Positions 1 through 6,562 of a DNA stretch of 6,630 nucleotides are shown here, piece after piece (the first letter of the stretch is position 1; each line of letters opens with the position of its first letter). Below the pieces are notes generated by a model that did not search any database, was not told the origin of the DNA, and worked only from the letters and a program-made list of their open reading frames with translations. The stretch lies in assembly GCA_964436005.1 (NCBI GenBank), contig CAYTBK010000192.1, positions 1 to 6,630 of the forward strand, written 5' to 3'. A program made the position numbers and the translations under genes. This DNA comes from JAGNHB01 sp964436005 (GTDB lineage Bacteria > Acidobacteriota > JAAYUB01).

Positions 1-1
1 G

Positions 2-1708
2 CCCGGCAAGGACGGACAGCGCTCCGTCGGCAAGTTCATCCCGGCCGTTTCCGCGAACGGCCGCCCCAGCGAGATCGTGCGCACCGTCCTGGCCGGCCGG
101 CCGTACCGGGGCATCATCAACATCTGGGGGCACTTTTCCGTGAGCGGCTACGAGCCCCTGACCGACGCCTCGGGCAGGGTCTTCGGCATGATCGGGACCG
201 GGGTGAAGAGCGAGGACATGGATGGGCTCATCCGCGCCCTGCGGGAAACCAAGGTCGGCAAAACGGGATACGTTTTCGTGGTGGGCTCCAAGGGCACGCA
301 GCGGGGCGTTTACATCATCTCCCAGAACGGCGCCCGCGACGGCCAGAACATCCTGGACGCCAAGGACGCGAACGGCCGCTTCTTTGTCCGGGAAATCGTC
401 GAAACGGCGGAGAAACGCCCCCCCGGCGAAGTGACCCTCCTCTTCTACCCCTGGCAGAACCCGGGAGAACTGCGGCCCCGAGACAAAATCGCCGCCATCA
501 CCTATTTCGAACCGTTCGACTGGATCCTGGGCGTCGGGATCTACAAGGACGACTTCATTGTCGCCAAGACCAAGGCCGAGCATTACCTCGCCAGCCTGCT
601 CCTCCACCTCTCCACCGCCGGCGCCGTGATCCTGCTCATCACCATCGCCGCCGCCGTGTTCCTGGGCACCCGGCTCGTCAAGCCGCTGACGCGGGCGTCG
701 CAGCTGGCCCGGCTCGTGGCCGAAGGCGACATCCATAGCGCCCGGGAGAGGATGAAATACATGGACGACAGCCGCGTCCTGGCAGCCCTGGCGGCGTCCA
801 AGGACGAGATCGACCAACTGAAGCACTCCTTCCACGCCATGGTCACAGACCTGGCCTCCCTCATCGGGCAGGTGCAGGAGGCCGGCATCGCCGTCACGAC
901 TTCGGCGGCGGAGATTTCGGCCTCCGCCATGGAGTTGGAATCCACCGTGGCGCTCCAGGCCACCTCGACCCGGCAAGTGAGCGCGTCCAGCCGGGAGATC
1001 AACGTCCGCTCGGAGGAACTGGTCCACACCCTCGGCCAGGTCGGCGCCAGCGTCTCCGAAACCGCCGGGCAGGCGGAGAACGCCCAGCGGGACATGGAAC
1101 GCATGGGCAGCGCCATCAACCGCCTCATGACGGCGACAGAATCCATCTCGTCGCGTTTGTCGGTGATCAGCGACAAGGCCAACCGCATCTCCTCGGTCAC
1201 CACCACCATCAACAAGATCTCCGACCAGACGGCCCTCCTCTCCCTGAACGCCGCCATCGAAGCGGAAAAGGCCGGCGAGGACGGCAAGGGCTTCTCGGTC
1301 GTGGCGCGGGAGATCAGCCGGCTGGCCGACCGTACGGCCGCCTCGGTCCGGGACATCGAGACCATGGTGCGGGAGATGCAGTCTTCCGTTTCCTCCGGCG
1401 TCATGGAGATGGACAAGTTCGCGGACGAAGTCCGCCGCGGCGTGGCCGAGGTCAACGACAGCGCCACCTGCCTGGAGGCCATCATCGGCGCCGTCCGGGC
1501 CATGGAACCCCAGTTCCTCCTGGTGACGAACGGCATGAACGCGCAATCGGACAGCGCCCGGCAGATCAGCGAAGCCATGGTCATGCTCTCCAGCACCGCC
1601 GACCAGACGCGCGAATCCCTGGCTGAATTCAGAAGGGTGACGGGGCATCTCACCGATGCCGTGCAAAGCCTGTTGAGCGAAGTATCCCACTTCAGGATCA
1701 GCGAATGA
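2..1708 (+). CDS. Methyl-accepting chemotaxis protein with Cache sensor, 5'-truncated by window edge
   Basis: This is a transmembrane chemoreceptor that should pass ligand binding outside the membrane to a CheA/CheW complex. The frame is open from base 2 with no stop, so the gene begins left of the window; the GTG at 77 lies inside the sensor and is not the start. Residues are numbered from base 2 (568 visible). Residues 1 to about 185 are the C-terminal part of a Cache sensor, of the Cache_3-Cache_2 kind judged by GKTGYVFVV (86-94), YPWQNPGE (149-156) and YFEPFDWILGVGIY (168-181). A membrane helix spans about 196-221. A HAMP domain follows, with Pro228 and Asp268-Glu269. The coiled-coil signalling domain runs to the end, with its hairpin tip at NAAIEAEKAGE (416-426). 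Tip sequence, arm length of about 140 residues and the MEMDKF motif resemble WspA as I remember it. No C-terminal NWETF-type CheR/CheB tether is present. The ligand is unknown. The stop overlaps the next receptor gene. Confidence 0.93.
   Translation, partial: PGKDGQRSVGKFIPAVSANGRPSEIVRTVLAGRPYRGIINIWGHFSVSGYEPLTDASGRVFGMIGTGVKSEDMDGLIRALRETKVGKTGYVFVVGSKGTQRGVYIISQNGARDGQNILDAKDANGRFFVREIVETAEKRPPGEVTLLFYPWQNPGELRPRDKIAAITYFEPFDWILGVGIYKDDFIVAKTKAEHYLASLLLHLSTAGAVILLITIAAAVFLGTRLVKPLTRASQLARLVAEGDIHSARERMKYMDDSRVLAALAASKDEIDQLKHSFHAMVTDLASLIGQVQEAGIAVTTSAAEISASAMELESTVALQATSTRQVSASSREINVRSEELVHTLGQVGASVSETAGQAENAQRDMERMGSAINRLMTATESISSRLSVISDKANRISSVTTTINKISDQTALLSLNAAIEAEKAGEDGKGFSVVAREISRLADRTAASVRDIETMVREMQSSVSSGVMEMDKFADEVRRGVAEVNDSATCLEAIIGAVRAMEPQFLLVTNGMNAQSDSARQISEAMVMLSSTADQTRESLAEFRRVTGHLTDAVQSLLSEVSHFRISE
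1244..1278 (+). repeat. 35-base near-identical direct repeat shared by the two receptor genes
   Basis: These 35 bases recur at 3385-3419 with one mismatch (A at 1261, G at 3402). They encode the hairpin-tip core LNAAIEAEKAGE in both receptors, so strong protein constraint plus codon bias explains much of the match. They are still a possible site of recombination between the tandem genes, which would delete or fuse them. This is a coding repeat and not a mobile element. Confidence 0.6.
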
Positions 1709-3903
1709 AAATGCGCATTTTCCGATCTTCTTTCACCCAGGGCCTGCTGCGGCGCCTCACCATCGGCAACAAGCTCATGCTGAACGCCTTCGCCTTCATG
1801 CTGCCCATCGCCATCCTCCTGTATTTCGTCGTCGCTTCCTACAACAACAAGATCGGGATGTCGCGCAGCGAGATCAGCGGCAGCCTGTTCTGCGAACCGT
1901 TGTTCGAGCTCATGAACATCCTCCCCGACTGCCTTCGGTTGCAGGAGGAGGCCCAGGCGGGCTCCGACAGCGCAGGCAAAGAACTGGAAAAACGCCAGCT
2001 CGATGCGGAAAAGGCGCTGGCCGACCTCTCCCGGCGGTGGGACGCGAACAGCGAAGAACTCGGGCTGAACGCACAGACTCTGTCGAAGGCCGGGCTGGGA
2101 TTCCTGTCGTACAACACCCTGCGCCTCAACTGGGAAAGGATGAAAGCCGCCCAGGCCGCCCGGAACTCGCTGGAATCCTCCAAGTGCGCCGACCGCATCC
2201 TGGACATCCTCCACGAACTGCTGAGCGAAGTGAACGCCTCCTCCTGCCTCGTCACCGATCCCGACCTCGATTCCGGCTACATCGTGAACGCCGTGCACGA
2301 GACCATGCCCATGCTGGTCCAGCACCTGCACCAGGTCCAGGACCGCCTGCCGGCATCGAATAGCGGGCCGGACGAGGGCATGGTCATGCGCCAGGACCTC
2401 TTCGTCCCCTTCACGCTGCTCTACGAAACCGACCTCCCGCGGCTGCGGAACCAGGTCAACCTGGCCATCCGCGAGGACCGCAACTTTTACGGCGTTTCCA
2501 ACAGCCTCCAGAACAACGTGTTCCAGGGGGAAAAATCCCTTGAAGTGTCGCTGGAAAACCTGTCCCGGGACTTCGGGCTGGTCGTGGCCTTTTCCGGCCG
2601 GGCCGAGGAAGCGTCGAAAGCCCGGCAGTCCTGCGCGGCGGCCATCAGCGACGCCATGCGGTTCTGGCGCCTGACTTCCCAGGAACTGCGCAAGATGGTG
2701 AGCATGCGCATCTCCCAGCTCGAGTACGCGCGCACCATCGCCCTGGCTCTCTCCTTCCTGGCCCTCACCCTCTCCATCTGGCTGGTCCTGGTCGTGTCGC
2801 GGGGCATCACCCGCCCCCTGTCCACCGCCACCAACGTGGCGGCCCTCATCGCCGAGAACCGCCTGGGCCAGGCCAAGGCCCTTCTCTCCCTGCACGACAA
2901 GACGGACCAGACCATCGACTGGGAACGGGAACGCTCCACCCGCGACGAGGCCCGCCGGCTCTCGGTGGCTTTCGTGACGATGCTCCGGGGATTCGAGTCG
3001 CTGCTGGAAGAGGCGTACAAATCGGGCAACCAGGTCGGGGAAGCCGCCGCGCGGATCGCGGTCTCCGCCCGCCAGATCGAGGCCTCGGTCTCCGAACAGG
3101 CCGCCTCGACCAGCGAGGTGTCCGTTATGAGCCGCCAGATCTCCATGACCACCCAGGACCTGGCCGGCACCATGCAGGACGTGACCAAGATGGCCTCGGA
3201 CGCCGCCGTTTCGGCCGGGACGGGCCTGCAGCTGATGCAGGACATCGACAGCACCGTGCGGAAGCTCCACGAGGCCGCCATGGGGATTTCCCGCAAACTG
3301 ACCGTCATCCGGGACCGCACCACCGAAATCACCGAGATCAACACGGCCATCACCCTGGTGGCCGACCGGACCAACCTGCTCTCGCTGAACGCCGCCATCG
3401 AGGCGGAAAAGGCCGGCGAAGCGGGCCGGGGGTTCTCGGTCGTGGCGGGGGAGATCCGGCGCCTGGCCGACCAGACCTCGGTGGCGGCCCTGGATATCGA
3501 AAGGATGGTCAGCGACATGCAGGAGGCCGTCTCCGAAGGCGTGGCCGAGGTGGAACACCACACCGCCCAGGCCGGCCAGGCCTCGTCGAAGATCGCCGTC
3601 ATCCTCGAGCGCCTCGGGGAAGCCATCGAAAAAACCTGGGCCCTGGCCCCCCGTTTCGAAGTGGTCAACCAGGGCATGCAGCTCCAGTCCCAGAGCGGGG
3701 GCCAGATCAGCGAGGCCATGGTCCAGCTCACCGACGGGATCACCCAGACCCGGGACTCCCTGGCGGAGTTCAAGGCTGTCACGGACCAGCTGGACGACGC
3801 CGCCCGGAACCTGCAGAAAGAGCTCTCCGTCTTCTCCCTGCACACGGGCGCCGACCGGCGGCAGCCCACCGACGGAACGGGCGCCGAAACCATCCCGCTC
3901 TGA
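1705..3903 (+). CDS. Methyl-accepting chemotaxis protein with large helical periplasmic sensor (WspA-like signalling domain)
   Basis: This is a complete 732-residue chemoreceptor. The ATG at 1705 overlaps the stop of the preceding gene (ATGA), and AGGA at 1694-1697 is a reasonable ribosome site, so coupled translation is likely; an in-frame ATG at 1711 is the alternative. A basic N-terminus leads into membrane helix 1 (about 26-46). A periplasmic region of about 295 residues follows, predicted by eye to be mostly helical and containing VTDPDLDSGYIVNAV (183-197). A DPDLDSYY-like motif is something I remember from helical sensors of kinases and receptors. Membrane helix 2 spans about 342-365, then HAMP with Pro371 and Asp414-Glu415, and a signalling coiled coil with its tip at NAAIEAEKAGE (562-572). 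The segment ALAPRFEVVNQGMQLQS (646-662) and the helix after it resemble WspA. The short polar tail (716-732) has no CheR tether. The signal sensed is unknown. The neighbouring receptor shares the cytoplasmic half but not the sensor. Confidence 0.95.
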   Translation: MKMRIFRSSFTQGLLRRLTIGNKLMLNAFAFMLPIAILLYFVVASYNNKIGMSRSEISGSLFCEPLFELMNILPDCLRLQEEAQAGSDSAGKELEKRQLDAEKALADLSRRWDANSEELGLNAQTLSKAGLGFLSYNTLRLNWERMKAAQAARNSLESSKCADRILDILHELLSEVNASSCLVTDPDLDSGYIVNAVHETMPMLVQHLHQVQDRLPASNSGPDEGMVMRQDLFVPFTLLYETDLPRLRNQVNLAIREDRNFYGVSNSLQNNVFQGEKSLEVSLENLSRDFGLVVAFSGRAEEASKARQSCAAAISDAMRFWRLTSQELRKMVSMRISQLEYARTIALALSFLALTLSIWLVLVVSRGITRPLSTATNVAALIAENRLGQAKALLSLHDKTDQTIDWERERSTRDEARRLSVAFVTMLRGFESLLEEAYKSGNQVGEAAARIAVSARQIEASVSEQAASTSEVSVMSRQISMTTQDLAGTMQDVTKMASDAAVSAGTGLQLMQDIDSTVRKLHEAAMGISRKLTVIRDRTTEITEINTAITLVADRTNLLSLNAAIEAEKAGEAGRGFSVVAGEIRRLADQTSVAALDIERMVSDMQEAVSEGVAEVEHHTAQAGQASSKIAVILERLGEAIEKTWALAPRFEVVNQGMQLQSQSGGQISEAMVQLTDGITQTRDSLAEFKAVTDQLDDAARNLQKELSVFSLHTGADRRQPTDGTGAETIPL

Positions 3904-3939
3904 ACCCGTCCCGCCGGCCCACCCCCGACGGCAAACCGG

Positions 3940-3968
3940 TTGATTGCCTGTGGTCCGAAGAGTAAAAT
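3940..3968 (+). promoter_or_regulatory. Predicted sigma-70-type promoter for hisC-cmk-ribE
   Basis: The -35 box is TTGATT (3940-3945), followed by a 17-base spacer and the -10 box TAAAAT (3963-3968, five of six consensus positions). This local AT-richness is notable in such GC-rich DNA. It lies in the 115-base gap after the receptor genes and would start transcription near 3975, leaving a leader of about 44 bases before hisC. It suggests that the metabolic genes are transcribed separately from the receptors, although readthrough is possible because I found no convincing terminator in the gap. Confidence 0.6.
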
Positions 3969-3982
3969 GCCCCGTCATCGTG

Positions 3983-4010
3983 CCGAAACGCCACGAATGC
4001 CACCTTTCGG
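3983..4010 (+). promoter_or_regulatory. Leader inverted repeat overlapping the hisC Shine-Dalgarno site
   Basis: CCGAAA (3983-3988) and TTTCGG (4005-4010) form a perfect 6-base inverted repeat with a 16-base loop. The right arm covers the first two G residues of the Shine-Dalgarno sequence GGGAGG (4009-4014). The loop region carries GCCAC twice (3990-3994 and 3999-4003). If it folds, it could dampen hisC translation. Six-base stems arise easily by chance in GC-rich DNA, so this is tentative. Confidence 0.25.
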
Positions 4011-4018
4011 GAGGTTCC

Positions 4019-5128
4019 ATGCTGATCGAACACGTTCCGCCGCACATCCTGAAAATCATGCCCTACCAGCCGGGCAAGCCGATCGCCGAAGTCCAGCGTG
4101 AACAGGGCCTGGAGCATGTCATCAAGCTGGCCTCGAACGAAAACCCCCTGGGGCCTTCCCCGAAGGCGGTGGAGGTCATCCAGCGCAACGTCGGCGAACT
4201 GCACTATTACCCGGAGGACAGCGGTTTCTACCTGAAACGCCGCCTCAGCGAACTGTTGAAGGTGGACCCGGCGATGATCTGCCTCGGCAACGGCTCTTCG
4301 GAACTCCTGGTCAACGTCGGCCGCGCCTTCCTCCAGCCCGGCGACCAGGTGCTGACTTCCGAGAAGAGCTTCCTCATGTACTACCTCAGCGCCGCCTACA
4401 TGGGGAACGAGGCCGTCTGCGCCCCCATGGCCGGAAACGCCTACGACCTGGACGCCATCGCGGCCCGGATCACCCCCCGCACGCGGATCGTCTTCCTGGC
4501 CAACCCCAACAACCCCACCGGCACCTACTTCAACCGGGAGGCCCTGGAGAAATTCCTGCCCAAGGTTTCCCCCGACACGCTGATCGTGCTGGACGAAGCC
4601 TACAACGAATACGTGACCGAGAGCGACTACCCCGACGGGCTCGCCTTCCTCGCCCGCTACCCCAACCTGCTCGTGCTGCGGTCCTTCTCCAAGATCTACG
4701 GGCTGGCCGGAATCCGGGTCGGCTACGGGATCGGGCACCCGGCCGTGATCGACATCCTGAACCGCGTCAAGCTCCCCTTCAACGCCAACGCGCTGGGGCA
4801 GGACGCCGCCACCGCCGCCCTGGACGACAATGCTTTCGTGGAGCGCTCCCGACAGGTCAACAGCGAAGGGCTGACGTTCATCCACGACTTCTGCGAGGAA
4901 AACCATTTCCGCTACCAGCGCAGCGTGGGGAACTTCGTGATGATCCTGCTGCCCGTGGAAGGCAAGATCGTGGCCGACATGATGGAAAAGCGCGGCGTCA
5001 TCATCCGCCCGCTCAAGTCCTTCGGCATCCCCAACGCTATCCGCGTGACCGCCGGGGTCCCGGAGGAAAACGAACGCTTCGCCCAGGCCTTCCTGGAAGC
5101 CATGGGCGAACTGGCCCGCGAGGTGTAG
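4019..5128 (+). CDS. hisC: Histidinol-phosphate aminotransferase (possibly broad-specificity aromatic aminotransferase)
   Basis: This is a cytoplasmic PLP enzyme of aminotransferase fold type I. It should interconvert imidazole-acetol phosphate plus glutamate with histidinol phosphate plus 2-oxoglutarate in histidine synthesis. The length of 369 residues fits HisC. Visible motifs in order are LASNENPLGPSP (37-48), GNGSSELL (90-97), NPNNPTG (162-168, with the cofactor-contacting Asn165), LDEAY (191-195, Asp192 and Tyr195), SFSK (222-225, Lys225 as the Schiff-base lysine), GIRVGYG (231-237) and IRVTAG (341-346, Arg342 as the substrate carboxylate contact). I chose the ATG at 4019 because GGGAGG (4009-4014) sits just before it and the protein then begins at the usual HisC N-terminus; the frame extends upstream to a TTG at 3944, but those 25 residues are not HisC-like. 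The gene is first in a set with cmk, 2 bases downstream. Because HisC homologues near cmk can act on aromatic substrates, a role in phenylalanine or tyrosine transamination is possible. Confidence 0.93.
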   Translation: MLIEHVPPHILKIMPYQPGKPIAEVQREQGLEHVIKLASNENPLGPSPKAVEVIQRNVGELHYYPEDSGFYLKRRLSELLKVDPAMICLGNGSSELLVNVGRAFLQPGDQVLTSEKSFLMYYLSAAYMGNEAVCAPMAGNAYDLDAIAARITPRTRIVFLANPNNPTGTYFNREALEKFLPKVSPDTLIVLDEAYNEYVTESDYPDGLAFLARYPNLLVLRSFSKIYGLAGIRVGYGIGHPAVIDILNRVKLPFNANALGQDAATAALDDNAFVERSRQVNSEGLTFIHDFCEENHFRYQRSVGNFVMILLPVEGKIVADMMEKRGVIIRPLKSFGIPNAIRVTAGVPEENERFAQAFLEAMGELAREV

Positions 5129-5130
5129 CG

Positions 5131-5799
5131 GTGAGAATCGCCCTGGACGGTCCCTGCGGTTCCGGGAAAAGCACGCTGGGGAAACTGCTGGCCCAGCGGC
5201 TCGGTTACGTGTACATCGACACCGGGGCCATGTACCGGGCCGTCGCCCTGAGCGCGCTGGAGGCCGGGATCCCCCTCACCGACACCGAAGCGTTGACCGC
5301 CCTGGCCGAGAAACTCGACCTGTCTTTCGTCGTCGAGGAGGGCAGCCAGAAGCTCTACGCTTCCGGGCGGGACGTTTCCGTCCCCATCCGGACGCCGGAG
5401 ATCTCCCAGGGCGCCTCCCGGGTGTCGGCGGTGCCGGGTGTGCGTCGGGCCATGGTGGCCCTGCAGCGCCGGATGGGCGCCGAGGGCAACGTGGTCATGG
5501 ACGGCCGCGACATCGGCACGGTGGTCTTCCCCGACGCCGAGATCAAGTTCTACCTGGACGCCGGGGCCGAGGAACGGGCCCGGCGACGCTGGCTGGAAGA
5601 CACGGCCAAGGGCCTGCTCGTTTCCCTGGAGGAGGTGCTCGCTTCCGTGCGCGAGCGGGACCACCGGGACATGACGCGCGAGGACTCGCCGCTGAAGAAG
5701 GCCGACGACGCGCTGCGGATCGATTCCACGGGGCTGTCCGTGGAAGAGGTGCTGCAGAAACTGGAAAGCCTGGTGGCCCGCCGGGCCGCCACCTGCTGA
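5131..5799 (+). CDS. cmk: Cytidylate (CMP/dCMP) kinase
   Basis: This cytoplasmic nucleoside-monophosphate kinase transfers phosphate from ATP to CMP or dCMP, giving CDP or dCDP for RNA, DNA and phospholipid precursors. Its 222 residues match the usual bacterial length. It shows the P-loop GPCGSGKST (7-15), IDTGAMYRA (29-37) in the substrate-binding region, GRDIGTVVFPDAEIKFYL (125-142), and the C-terminal RERDHRDMTREDSPL (174-188), followed by a DALRIDST segment (193-200) typical of the family. Cys9 in the P-loop, where Ala or Ser is more usual, is a minor variant. It starts with GTG at 5131, and GAGGTG (5120-5125), inside the end of hisC, is its ribosome site. The 2-base gap to hisC strongly suggests one transcript and coupled translation. 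No frame damage is seen. Confidence 0.96.
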   Translation: MRIALDGPCGSGKSTLGKLLAQRLGYVYIDTGAMYRAVALSALEAGIPLTDTEALTALAEKLDLSFVVEEGSQKLYASGRDVSVPIRTPEISQGASRVSAVPGVRRAMVALQRRMGAEGNVVMDGRDIGTVVFPDAEIKFYLDAGAEERARRRWLEDTAKGLLVSLEEVLASVRERDHRDMTREDSPLKKADDALRIDSTGLSVEEVLQKLESLVARRAATC

Positions 5800-5818
5800 C
5801 CGGCGGCCGGGAGGGTCC

Positions 5819-6463
5819 ATGTTCACCGGGATCGTCGAAGCCGTGGGCACCATCCGCAACATCGGGGCCGGCCGCCTCCGCTTCGAGGCGCCCGCCATCG
5901 CCGCGCGCCTGGCCATCGGCGACAGCGTCGCCGTCAACGGCGTCTGCCTGACCGCCGTCGCCGTCGAAGGCGCCTGCGTCAGCGCCGACGTCTCGCCCGA
6001 AACGCTGTCCAAGACCACCCTCGGCCGACTCCACGCCGGCTCGCGGGTGAACCTGGAAACCGCGCTGACCCTCTCCAAACCCCTCGGCGGCCACCTTCTC
6101 ACCGGCCACACGGACTGCCCGGGCACCGTGCTCTCCGTCGACCGGGTGCAGGACTCCCGGGTCCTGCGGCTCGCCTTCCCGGAGGCCTTCGCCTCTCTGG
6201 TGGTGGACCGCGGCTCCATCGGGGTGGACGGCGTCAGCCTGACGGTGGCCGCGGTCGAGGAGAACGCCGTGCGGCTCGCCCTGATCCCGCAGACCGTCCG
6301 GACCACGACCCTGGAGGACCTGGCGCCGGGATCCATTGTCAACATAGAATTCGATATACTCGGCAAGTATGTCCAGCGCCGGCTGGAATGCCTGTCCCGC
6401 CCGGACGGCGAGGGGGAGCCCCCGCCCCTGACCTTCGAGGGTCTCCGCGGCCTGGGGTTCTGA
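5819..6463 (+). CDS. ribE: Riboflavin synthase, alpha subunit
   Basis: This cytoplasmic enzyme catalyses the last step of riboflavin synthesis, the dismutation of two 6,7-dimethyl-8-ribityllumazine molecules into riboflavin and a ribitylamino-pyrimidine; the family works as a trimer. The 214 residues contain the two expected lumazine-binding barrels, about 1-87 and 97-185. Seen are the N-terminal MFTGIVEAVG, VNGVCLT (39-45, Cys43), LGGHLLTGHTD (89-99, His92 and His97), RGSIGVDGVSLTV (131-143, Asp137 and Ser140) and NIEFDILGKYVQR (175-187, Asp179). By alignment from memory these match the Escherichia coli active-site set Cys48, His97, His102, Asp143, Ser146 and Asp185. Arg131 stands where Lys137 is found in E. 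coli. The tail ends in the family-typical LTFEGLRGLGF. The ATG at 5819 follows GGGAGGG (5809-5815), 19 bases after cmk, so co-transcription with hisC-cmk is likely. No FMN riboswitch or other rib gene is visible. Confidence 0.95.
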   Translation: MFTGIVEAVGTIRNIGAGRLRFEAPAIAARLAIGDSVAVNGVCLTAVAVEGACVSADVSPETLSKTTLGRLHAGSRVNLETALTLSKPLGGHLLTGHTDCPGTVLSVDRVQDSRVLRLAFPEAFASLVVDRGSIGVDGVSLTVAAVEENAVRLALIPQTVRTTTLEDLAPGSIVNIEFDILGKYVQRRLECLSRPDGEGEPPPLTFEGLRGLGF

Positions 6464-6508
6464 GCCTTCCCCTCACCGGCCCCATCCTAACCCATCCTGG
6501 AGACGATC

Positions 6509-6562
6509 ATGAAGAATGCGATCCGCCTGCTGACCCTGTCCACATCCCGAAAAATCTCTTGA
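6509..6562 (+). CDS. Possible 17-codon small ORF or leader peptide
   Basis: ATG at 6509 opens a 17-codon frame (MKNAIRLLTLSTSRKIS) ending with TGA at 6560-6562. GGAG at 6499-6502, six bases upstream, would be a good ribosome site. It lies 45 bases after ribE, so it could be the last reading frame of that transcript, or a remnant of a gene start. The peptide is basic with a short hydrophobic patch and resembles nothing I recognise. There is no run of one amino acid as in classical attenuator leaders. Its stop overlaps the -35 box of the next promoter. Expression is unproven and chance is a serious alternative. Confidence 0.3.
   Translation: MKNAIRLLTLSTSRKIS

Noticed and set aside
77..79. GTG at 77 as the start of the first receptor
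   Set aside because: The frame remains open back to base 2, the upstream residues continue the Cache sensor, and a receptor starting here would lack its first membrane helix and most of the sensor.
3904..3939. Possible terminator after the second receptor (CCGTC 3906-3910 with GACGG 3927-3931)
   Set aside because: The stem is only five bases with a 16-base loop and there is no T-run after it, so it does not look like an intrinsic terminator.
3944..4018. TTG start giving hisC 25 extra residues
   Set aside because: There is no ribosome site, the stretch overlaps the predicted promoter, and the extra residues are not HisC-like; ATG at 4019 is better supported.
583..4059. A 1158-codon open frame on the minus strand, antisense to both receptor genes, and a second long one at 2487-3893
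   Set aside because: Strong avoidance of A- and T-ending codons in the plus-strand genes removes minus-strand stops. The minus-strand translations are low-complexity in character (rich in Gly, His, Arg, Ser), have no recognisable motif, and the plus strand has clear receptor domains throughout.
3779..4906. Minus-strand open frames over hisC, cmk and ribE (3779-4906, 4912-6366, 5543-6109)
   Set aside because: They are composition artefacts opposite well-conserved enzymes and show no domain, ribosome site or promoter support.
5800..5818. FMN riboswitch ahead of ribE
   Set aside because: The gap is 19 bases, far too short for the element, and no matching conserved segments are seen upstream of hisC either.
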